A DNA stretch of 15,702 nt, taken from contig CAUEQX010000028.1 in NCBI GenBank assembly GCA_959020035.1, positions 1-15,702 of the forward strand. The letters are read 5' to 3'. Position 1 is the first letter of the stretch. Each line of letters opens with the position of its first letter. The translations under genes were made by a program, and so were the position numbers. This document shows, piece by piece, positions 5,759 through 11,600 of this stretch. Source of the stretch: an uncultured Collinsella sp. GTDB lineage: Bacteria > Actinomycetota > Coriobacteriia > Coriobacteriales > Coriobacteriaceae. Below the pieces are notes generated by a model. That model worked only from the letters and a program-made list of their open reading frames with translations. It did not search any database and was not told where the DNA came from.

Positions 5759-6979
5759 ATGCATCTAGCCCGTCGTGCCTGGTGCCGAACATATCAGACG
5801 GTTTTTCGCATTGCATTGCCGATCCTGCCCTATACCGAGCCGCGCATTTTAGAGCATGCCGAGGATGTGCCCGCGGTGCTTCAAAAGCGCTCGATCCAGA
5901 AGGTCCTTATCGTGACGGATCCCGGCATTGCCCGTCTGGGGCTCACGGCACCGCTCGAGACGGCGCTCGCATGCAGGGGGATCGGCGTTACGGTCTATGC
6001 CGAAACGCGTGCAAACCCCACGGTTTCAAACGTGGAAGAAGCGGCGTCCCTGTATCGAGAGAGCGCCTGCCAGGCCATTATCGGCTTTGGCGGTGGCTCG
6101 GCCATGGACTGTGCCAAGGGCGTGGGCGCACGCATTGCGCAGCCAAACAAGCCCATCAACAAGATGCGCGGCCTGCTGCGGATTCATCGTCGCCTGCCGC
6201 TGCTCATCGCCGTTCCCACTACCGCCGGTACGGGAAGCGAAGTCACGCTTGCGGCGGTAATTACCGATGACGGGACGCACTACAAATACCCCATTAACGA
6301 CTTTGTGCTCATCCCGCGTTTTGCAGTCCACGACCCCGAGTTTACGTGCGGCTTGCCCGCTTCCATTACGGGGCAGACGGGCATGGACGCCCTGACGCAT
6401 GCCGTTGAGGCCTTTATCGGGCGAAGCACCACGCCCTATACGCGCAAGATGGCGCGACAAGCGGTGCAGCTTATCCACGACAATTTGCTCGAGGCCTATG
6501 AGCATGGTGACGACATGCGCGCTCGTCGCAATATGCTTTCGGCGGCGTATAAGGCGGGCGTTGCGTTTACCCGCTCCTATGTCGGATATGTGCATGCCAT
6601 CGCGCACAGTCTGGGCGGCCGATACGGAATTCCGCACGGTTTGGCCAACGCGATCATCCTGCCGCACATGCTTCGCGCTTATGGTGACGCCGCCGCCCCC
6701 AAGCTTGCCGATCTTGCTCGCATGGCGGGCATTGCGCCGGCTACCGCGCAGGATAGTCTTGCGGCCGAGGCCTTTTTCGATTGGGTCGACCGCATGAACG
6801 AGATTCTGGGAATCCCCAAATATGTCTCGGGCATTCGCCGCTCCGACATTCCCGAGATGGCGGCGCATGCCGATGCCGAGGCCAATCCCCTGTACCCCGT
6901 TCCACTTTTGATGGACCGCTCGGAGCTCGAGCATATGTACGAGGTCGTCGCGGGTGGTATGTTTGAGGACGAGAACTAG
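5759..6979 (+). CDS. Iron-type (group III) alcohol dehydrogenase
   Basis: This cytoplasmic NAD(P)-dependent enzyme interconverts alcohols with aldehydes or ketones. The product is 406 residues, slightly longer than the usual 380-390 because of a basic N-terminal stretch of about 20. It carries the nucleotide-binding GGGSAMD (111-117), PTTAGTGSE (153-161), and the metal ligands Asp210 and His214 (GMDALTHAVE), His279 and His293 (GIPHGLANA). The ligand spacing matches FucO-type enzymes. The start is fixed by GAAGGAG eight bases upstream. The stop overlaps the Shine-Dalgarno sequence of the aldehyde dehydrogenase, so the two enzymes are co-expressed, probably linking an alcohol, its aldehyde and an acid. 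The substrate cannot be read from the sequence. The TACAAT at 5706 lacks a well-placed -35, so the promoter is unresolved. Confidence 0.92.
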   Translation: MHLARRAWCRTYQTVFRIALPILPYTEPRILEHAEDVPAVLQKRSIQKVLIVTDPGIARLGLTAPLETALACRGIGVTVYAETRANPTVSNVEEAASLYRESACQAIIGFGGGSAMDCAKGVGARIAQPNKPINKMRGLLRIHRRLPLLIAVPTTAGTGSEVTLAAVITDDGTHYKYPINDFVLIPRFAVHDPEFTCGLPASITGQTGMDALTHAVEAFIGRSTTPYTRKMARQAVQLIHDNLLEAYEHGDDMRARRNMLSAAYKAGVAFTRSYVGYVHAIAHSLGGRYGIPHGLANAIILPHMLRAYGDAAAPKLADLARMAGIAPATAQDSLAAEAFFDWVDRMNEILGIPKYVSGIRRSDIPEMAAHADAEANPLYPVPLLMDRSELEHMYEVVAGGMFEDEN

Positions 6980-6988
6980 GAGGGTGCC

Positions 6989-8368
6989 ATGAACACCGAG
7001 GAAATTGCGCGCATCGTCGGCGATCAGCGCGCCTACTTTAAGACGCACGCCACGTTTGATGTCGATGCTCGACGTCGCGCGCTCGTGAGTTTACGCGATG
7101 CGGTGCGGGCCCACGAGGCCGATATCGCTCATGCGCTCAAGACCGATTTGGGAAAGTCGCATGACGAGGCCTATATGTGCGAGATTGGCACATCGCTTTC
7201 CGAGATTCGACATCAGATTGCGCATGTGGCCCGATGGAGTCGTCCGCGCCTGCGTCCGTGCGATCTCGCTAACGCCGTGAGCGTGTGCAAAACGCAAGCC
7301 GTGCCCTATGGCGTCACACTCATCATGGCTCCGTGGAACTACCCGTTTTTGCTAGCACTCGAGCCGCTCGCCGGCGCCCTTGCCGCGGGCAATACCGTGG
7401 TCATCAAGCCGAGTGCCTATGCTCCGGCATCGAGCGCGGTGCTCAAGCAAATCTGTGAAGAGGCATTTGATCCGTGCCTGGTGACGGTTGTCGAGGGCGG
7501 GCGCGCCGAAAACGAAGCGCTGCTCGATGAGTGCTGGGACAAGATCTTCTTTACCGGTAGCGTTTCGGTCGGCAAGCTCGTTATGGAGCGCGCGAGCAAA
7601 AACCTCACGCCCGTGACGCTTGAGCTGGGCGGCAAGAGCCCCTGCATCGTGGATGCGACGGCAAATTTGAAGGTCGCGGCACGGCGTATCGCCTTTGGCA
7701 AATGGCTCAACGTGGGGCAGACCTGCGTGGCGCCCGACTACCTGCTGGTCGATACGCGCGTGCACGACGAGCTGCTGGGCCTCATCAAGGAAGAGGTCCG
7801 CCGTATGTTTGGCGAGCATCCGCTCGATAACGAGGATTGCGGGCATATCGTCAATGCTAAGCATTTTGCGCGCGTGCGCGGGCTGATCGATCCCGATAAG
7901 GTCGTGCTGGGAGGCACGGCGCGCGAGTCATCGCTCAAGATTGAGCCGACGATTTTGGACGGCGTGACCCCCGATGACGCCGTGATGCAGGAGGAGATCT
8001 TCGGTCCCATCTTGCCGGTGCTGACGTTTGAGAGCCTAGACGAGGCCGAAGCGTTTATTACGGATCGTCCGACGCCGCTGGCCCTGTATATCTTTAGTCA
8101 GGATCGCGCAGTTCAGCAGCGCTTCGTGCGTTACGTGCCCTTTGGCGGTGGCTGTGTCAACGACACGATCATGCACTTGGCTACGAGCCATATGGGCTTT
8201 GGCGGCATGGGCGCGAGCGGTATGGGGCAGTACCATGGACGCGAGAGCTTCGATACGTTTAGCCACAAGAAGAGCATCGTGAACAAGGCAACGTGGCTGG
8301 ACGTGCCATTCCGCTATGCTCCTTACGCAAGCTGGAAGCACAAGTTCGTGCGCATGTTTGTGCATTAG
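6989..8368 (+). CDS. Class 3-like aldehyde dehydrogenase
   Basis: This NAD(P)-dependent enzyme oxidises aldehydes to acids. At 459 residues it has the compact length of class 3/fatty aldehyde dehydrogenases rather than the roughly 490 of class 1/2. It shows the oxyanion Asn117 in APWNYP, cofactor-binding FFTGSVSVGK (187-196), the general base Glu212 in LELGGKSP, catalytic Cys246 in NVGQTCVAPDY, and EEIFGPILPV further on. There is no clear C-terminal membrane segment, although the end (RYAPYASWKHKFVRMFVH) is aromatic and basic, so membrane contact is possible. ATG 6989 has AGGAGG at 6978-6983 and starts nine bases after the alcohol dehydrogenase stop. It probably removes the aldehyde formed by its partner. 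A long-chain or other hydrophobic aldehyde is an inference from the subfamily. Confidence 0.93.
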   Translation: MNTEEIARIVGDQRAYFKTHATFDVDARRRALVSLRDAVRAHEADIAHALKTDLGKSHDEAYMCEIGTSLSEIRHQIAHVARWSRPRLRPCDLANAVSVCKTQAVPYGVTLIMAPWNYPFLLALEPLAGALAAGNTVVIKPSAYAPASSAVLKQICEEAFDPCLVTVVEGGRAENEALLDECWDKIFFTGSVSVGKLVMERASKNLTPVTLELGGKSPCIVDATANLKVAARRIAFGKWLNVGQTCVAPDYLLVDTRVHDELLGLIKEEVRRMFGEHPLDNEDCGHIVNAKHFARVRGLIDPDKVVLGGTARESSLKIEPTILDGVTPDDAVMQEEIFGPILPVLTFESLDEAEAFITDRPTPLALYIFSQDRAVQQRFVRYVPFGGGCVNDTIMHLATSHMGFGGMGASGMGQYHGRESFDTFSHKKSIVNKATWLDVPFRYAPYASWKHKFVRMFVH

Positions 8369-8491
8369 AATCAGATGGTGTAGCGACAAACGGTCGAAAA
8401 GGCGCGGGTGGGGCGAATTCGTGTCCGCACGGGCCCGTAAGCTTCTCAGTACGGTTAAGCGCCGATTTATCCGGCTGTTAGAGGAGCTGCT

Positions 8492-8818
8492 ATGTACGAG
8501 CCTTCGCGTGTTCTTCTGTCATTTCACATTGCAGGATTTCAGTATGCCGATGGCGCCTTGGTCTTGGGCGATCTTAAAGCGGGCGATAAGCTGACGCTGT
8601 GTGCCGAGCGCGATAATCCCCATGACCCTGAGGCGGTTGCGATTTATTACGGCAACACCAAGCTTGGCTATGTTCCGGGAAACGAGGTCGGCCCACTGTC
8701 CTTGATGATGTATTACGGCCACGAGGACGTATTTGAGGCCCGCGTGCAACAGGTTGCTCCCGAGCGCAGCCCGTGGCACCAGGTGCGCGTTGGCCTCTAT
8801 GTGGTGGATGCTCGCTAG
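8492..8818 (+). CDS. Stand-alone HIRAN-domain protein
   Basis: The whole 108-residue product is one HIRAN domain: FHIAGFQYADG at the start, GDKLTLCAERDNPHDPEAVAIYYGNTKLGYVP in the middle, and a closing strand PWHQVRVGLYVV. HIRAN domains bind 3' ends of single-stranded DNA in HLTF/Rad5 helicases; in bacteria they also occur alone, with unknown roles. The start has GAGGAG five bases upstream. The preceding 123-bp gap holds only a 10-bp palindrome at 8429-8438 and no clear promoter. The microprotein gene follows 18 bases later with its own strong ribosome site, so the two are probably one operon. Domain assignment is firm; function is open. Confidence 0.88.
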   Translation: MYEPSRVLLSFHIAGFQYADGALVLGDLKAGDKLTLCAERDNPHDPEAVAIYYGNTKLGYVPGNEVGPLSLMMYYGHEDVFEARVQQVAPERSPWHQVRVGLYVVDAR

Positions 8819-8836
8819 TCGGCAAGGGAGGCGGCC

Positions 8837-9016
8837 ATGTTTGATGACGACGACCTATTCAATCTGACAGACGATTCGTTTGAGTGGGATCTGCTACTCG
8901 ATGACGATGAGTTGGAGCAGGATCGTAAGAAGCGGCAGGGCAAGAACGCCCAGGGTGATGCGTTGAAAAAGAAAGACAAACGCCGTCGCGGACTGTTCGG
9001 CGGGCTCTTTGGATAA
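8837..9016 (+). CDS. Charge-segregated 59-residue microprotein
   Basis: A small gene with a strong Shine-Dalgarno sequence (GGGAGG at 8826-8831, five bases before the ATG), 18 bases after the HIRAN gene. Its protein is bipartite. Residues 1-29 are very acidic with spaced hydrophobics (DDDDLFNL, WDLLLDDDELE). Residues 30-51 are strongly basic (DRKKRQGK, KKKDKRRR). It ends in the near-repeat GLFGGLFG. There is no signal peptide or transmembrane helix. I do not recognise a family. The composition suits a nucleic-acid or protein-interaction peptide, but that is a guess. The start signal and operon position make it likely to be real. Confidence 0.7.
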   Translation: MFDDDDLFNLTDDSFEWDLLLDDDELEQDRKKRQGKNAQGDALKKKDKRRRGLFGGLFG

Positions 9017-9082
9017 CCGCCACATCGCTGCGTCTGTATACTTAGCACGAGTTGAACACGTTGCGAAATGAGGGCATAGACG

Positions 9083-9628
9083 ATGATGTGGTTTACCGCC
9101 GACCTGCACCTGGGCGATACGAATATCTTGCGCGACATGGATCGGCCGTTTGGCTCGGTCGAGGAGATGAATCGCAAGGTCATCGATGCCATCAATGAGT
9201 GCGTGGCTGCGGATGACCGCCTCTATATTCTGGGTGACTTTACCTATCGTTTGCCCCTGGCGGAGGCGGTGCGCCTGCGCGAGCGTATCGAATGCCAGAG
9301 CGTGACGCTCATCCGCGGTAACCATGACGGCGACTGGGAAGATTCCGACGTACCGCAGATTTGGGAAGACGTGCGCGATTACCTGGAGATTGCTCCCGGC
9401 TATGCCAAGGGCCATCGTCTGGTTATGAGCCACTACCCCATGCTCAGCTGGAACGGCAAGGCACGTGGCGCCATTATGCTGCACGGACATATCCACAGCA
9501 GGGGTGACCGCACCAACGCACGCAACCGCGATCGCGAGCGCCCCATTTACCGCTACGATGTGGGCCTCGACGCCAACGAGTACAAGCCCGTAAGCCGCGA
9601 CCAGATTCTTAGCTTCTTTGGGCTATAG
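9083..9628 (+). CDS. Calcineurin-like metallophosphoesterase
   Basis: This 181-residue protein has the complete two-metal phosphoesterase motif set: Asp7 and His9 in DLHLGD, Asp52 in GDF, Asn80-His81 in RGNHD, His117 in MSHYP, and His136/His138 in HGHIH. It resembles small phage- and chromosome-encoded hydrolases annotated as YfcE-like or Ser/Thr-phosphatase-like. The real substrate (phosphodiester, nucleotide or phosphoprotein) cannot be told. The start is ATG 9083, with AGGG eight bases upstream; ATG 9086 is the adjacent alternative. It lies 66 bases after the microprotein and may share its transcript. Immediately after the stop come a 21-bp perfect hairpin and an intrinsic terminator. Confidence 0.9.
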   Translation: MMWFTADLHLGDTNILRDMDRPFGSVEEMNRKVIDAINECVAADDRLYILGDFTYRLPLAEAVRLRERIECQSVTLIRGNHDGDWEDSDVPQIWEDVRDYLEIAPGYAKGHRLVMSHYPMLSWNGKARGAIMLHGHIHSRGDRTNARNRDRERPIYRYDVGLDANEYKPVSRDQILSFFGL

Positions 9629-9681
9629 GGCGCCAGGACCACCACAAAGGGGACAGGCACCTTTGTGGTGGTCCTGGCGCC
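9629..9681. repeat. Perfect 21-bp-stem hairpin abutting the phosphoesterase stop
   Basis: Arms 9629-9649 and 9661-9681 are exact reverse complements, with an 11-base loop (GGGACAGGCAC). The palindrome begins at the base after the TAG stop. Its last six bases (GGCGCC, 9676-9681) also form the first part of the next hairpin, so the two structures are mutually exclusive. There is no T run, so it is not itself an intrinsic terminator. It is likely a dispersed REP-like palindrome or an RNA-stability element. Confidence 0.8.
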
Positions 9682-9710
9682 GTTGCCATTATGGCGGCGG
9701 CGCCTTTTTT
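9676..9710 (+). terminator. Intrinsic terminator after the phosphoesterase
   Basis: GGCGCCGTTGCCAT (9676-9689) pairs with ATGGCGGCGGCGCC (9691-9704) using two G-U wobbles, and TTTTTT follows at 9705-9710. It ends the upstream operon before the DUF2130 gene. Confidence 0.88.
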
Positions 9711-9768
9711 GTCCGCGTGCCGCGGTAGAGTGTAGGCAGTTGAAATGTGCGTCCAGCAAGGAGCTGCT

Positions 9769-11526
9769 ATGAACGAGATCAAGTGCCCGCATTGCGGCGA
9801 AGTATTTAAGGTCGATGCATCCGGCTATGCGGATATCGTCAAGCAGGTGCGCGATGCGGAGTTCTCGCGCGACCTGAATGACCGCGTAGCGGCTGCTCGA
9901 CGCGAGGGCGAGCAGGCGCTGGAGCTTGAGCGTTCGCGTTCGGCGTCTGCCCTGCAGGAGGCAGAGGCTCAGCGCAACGCTCAACTTGTCGAGCAGAAGA
10001 ACGCTGCGGCTCAGCAACTGGCACAAGAGGTTGCCAAGCGCGATGCCGAGCTTGCCGAGCTGCGCGCCAAGCTCGAGGGTGCTGCCGCAGAGCGCGAGAG
10101 TGCAAGCCGGCGTGCGGCGGTTGAGGCTCGTGCCGATGTCCAAAAGGAGAATGTGGAGCTCCAGCGCGAGATCGACAATTTGCGTGCGCAGCTGGGACGC
10201 AAAGATGACGAAGCAAAGCTTGCCGAAGCCGCGGTACGCAATGCGACTCAAAATGACCTCGCCGCGCGCGATGCTCAGATTGCGGAGTTGCAGGCAAAGC
10301 TTGCCGCCGCAGATAAGGCTCAAGAAATGGCACTCGCAACTGCTGCGGCCGAGGCGCAGCGTAAGCTCGAGGCTGCGCAAAACGAAGCGAATCGTAAGCT
10401 TTCCGATTACCAGACAGAAGTGCGTGAGAAGTTCTCGAATGCTAAGACTCAGTCCGAGCGCGAGGCCGAGGGCCTTCGTGCACAGCTTCGTGAGCAAGAA
10501 CTTTCTGCAAAAATGGAGCTGTCGAAGGCGGTCGCCGCGGCGGAGCGAGAGCGCGATGAGGCGCGTGCCAAACTGACGAGCGAGCTGGCGGTGCGCGATT
10601 CTCGCGAGGAACAGGTCAAAGCGGCACACGAGCTCGAGCTTGCGCAGGCCAAGCGTGCGAGCGATGACCTGATTCGCTATAAGGATGAAGAGATCGAGCG
10701 CCTTAAGGACATGAAGGTCCGCCTGTCCACCAAGATGGTGGGCGAGTCGCTCGAGCAGCACTGCGAGACCGAGTTTAACCGTCTGCGCATGACGGCGTTT
10801 CCTAACGCGTACTTCGAGAAAGATAACGATGCGTCCGAGGGTACCAAGGGCGACTTTATCTTCCGCGAGTGCGACGCAAGCGGCAACGAGGTCATTTCGA
10901 TTATGTTCGAGATGAAAAACGAGAACGATGAGACCGCGACCAAGCACAAGAACGAGGACTTCTTTAAGAAACTCGACCACGATCGCCGCCAAAAGGGCTG
11001 CGAGTACGCGGTGCTCTGCACGTTGCTCGAACCCGAGAGCGAGCTTTACAACGCCGGCATCGTGGACGTGAGCTATCGCTACGAGAAGATGTACGTGATT
11101 CGCCCACAGTTCTTTATTCCCATGATCACGCTTCTTCGCAACGCCGCCATGGGTTCGCTGCGCTATAAGCAGGAGCTGGCGGAGTACAAGCAGCAGAACA
11201 TCGACGTCACGAACTTCGAGGCCAAGATGGAGAAGTTCAAGAACGACTTCGGCCGCAACTATGAGCTTGCGAGCCGTAAGTTCCAGACGGCGATCGAGGA
11301 GATTGACAAGACGATTAGCCATCTGCAGAAAACCAAGGAGGCATTGCTGTCCTCCGAGAACAATTTACGTCTAGCCAACAAGAAGGCCGACGATCTTACC
11401 ATTCGCAAGCTCACCTGGGGCAACAAGACCATGAAGGCGGCGTTTGACGAGGCGCGCGGGGCTGCGACAGGGGCAAACGATGAGCCCGCCGAGGCGGATT
11501 CGTATGAGGTCGAGGATGCCGAGTAG
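9769..11526 (+). CDS. DUF2130 protein: CxxC knuckle, coiled coil, nuclease-like core
   Basis: The product is 585 residues. It starts with a small CPHCG motif (Cys6, Cys9), has a long Ala/Glu/Lys/Arg-rich coiled coil at about 25-330, a globular DUF2130 domain at about 330-510, a second shorter coil and a very acidic tail. The core has a PD-(D/E)XK-like arrangement: Asp362 in KGDFIF, then Glu381-x-Lys383 in FEMKNE, followed by a conserved Tyr/Arg-rich stretch. I infer a possible nuclease or DNA-associated role; no function is established that I can cite. ATG 9769 has AAGGAG five bases upstream; the in-frame ATG at 9745 lacks a good site. The gene is monocistronic, between a terminator at 9676-9710 and the convergent terminator at 11544-11583. 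Large ORFs on the opposite strand here are shadows of the coil's repetitive codons. Confidence 0.85.
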   Translation: MNEIKCPHCGEVFKVDASGYADIVKQVRDAEFSRDLNDRVAAARREGEQALELERSRSASALQEAEAQRNAQLVEQKNAAAQQLAQEVAKRDAELAELRAKLEGAAAERESASRRAAVEARADVQKENVELQREIDNLRAQLGRKDDEAKLAEAAVRNATQNDLAARDAQIAELQAKLAAADKAQEMALATAAAEAQRKLEAAQNEANRKLSDYQTEVREKFSNAKTQSEREAEGLRAQLREQELSAKMELSKAVAAAERERDEARAKLTSELAVRDSREEQVKAAHELELAQAKRASDDLIRYKDEEIERLKDMKVRLSTKMVGESLEQHCETEFNRLRMTAFPNAYFEKDNDASEGTKGDFIFRECDASGNEVISIMFEMKNENDETATKHKNEDFFKKLDHDRRQKGCEYAVLCTLLEPESELYNAGIVDVSYRYEKMYVIRPQFFIPMITLLRNAAMGSLRYKQELAEYKQQNIDVTNFEAKMEKFKNDFGRNYELASRKFQTAIEEIDKTISHLQKTKEALLSSENNLRLANKKADDLTIRKLTWGNKTMKAAFDEARGAATGANDEPAEADSYEVEDAE

Positions 11527-11543
11527 AGGATAGCGTATAGTGC

Positions 11544-11583
11544 AAAAGCGGGGCCGCTGGCGATATTGCCAACGGCCCCGCTT
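11544..11583. terminator. Convergent terminator between DUF2130 and helicase genes
   Basis: AAGCGGGGCCG (11546-11556) and CGGCCCCGCTT (11573-11583) form 11 pairs. TGGC/GCCA extends the stem by four after one mismatch, and the loop is GATATT. On the minus strand the stem is followed by TTTT, making a good terminator for the helicase. On the plus strand the tail is weak (CGTTCC), so it serves the DUF2130 gene less well. Confidence 0.85.
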
Positions 11584-11600
11584 CGTTCCAGTATGTACGG

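Noticed and set aside
6026..7048. 340-residue minus-strand open frame opposite the alcohol dehydrogenase
   Set aside because: It is a shadow of a strongly supported enzyme gene in a GC-rich sequence, without its own motifs.
8429..8438. ACGGGCCCGT perfect palindrome before the HIRAN gene, as an operator
   Set aside because: A single 10-bp GC palindrome is expected by chance at this composition; no promoter elements lie around it.
9553..11322. 589-residue minus-strand open frame opposite the DUF2130 gene
   Set aside because: It is a Leu-rich shadow of the coiled-coil codons (GAG/GCG/AAG); there is no start signal and no domain.
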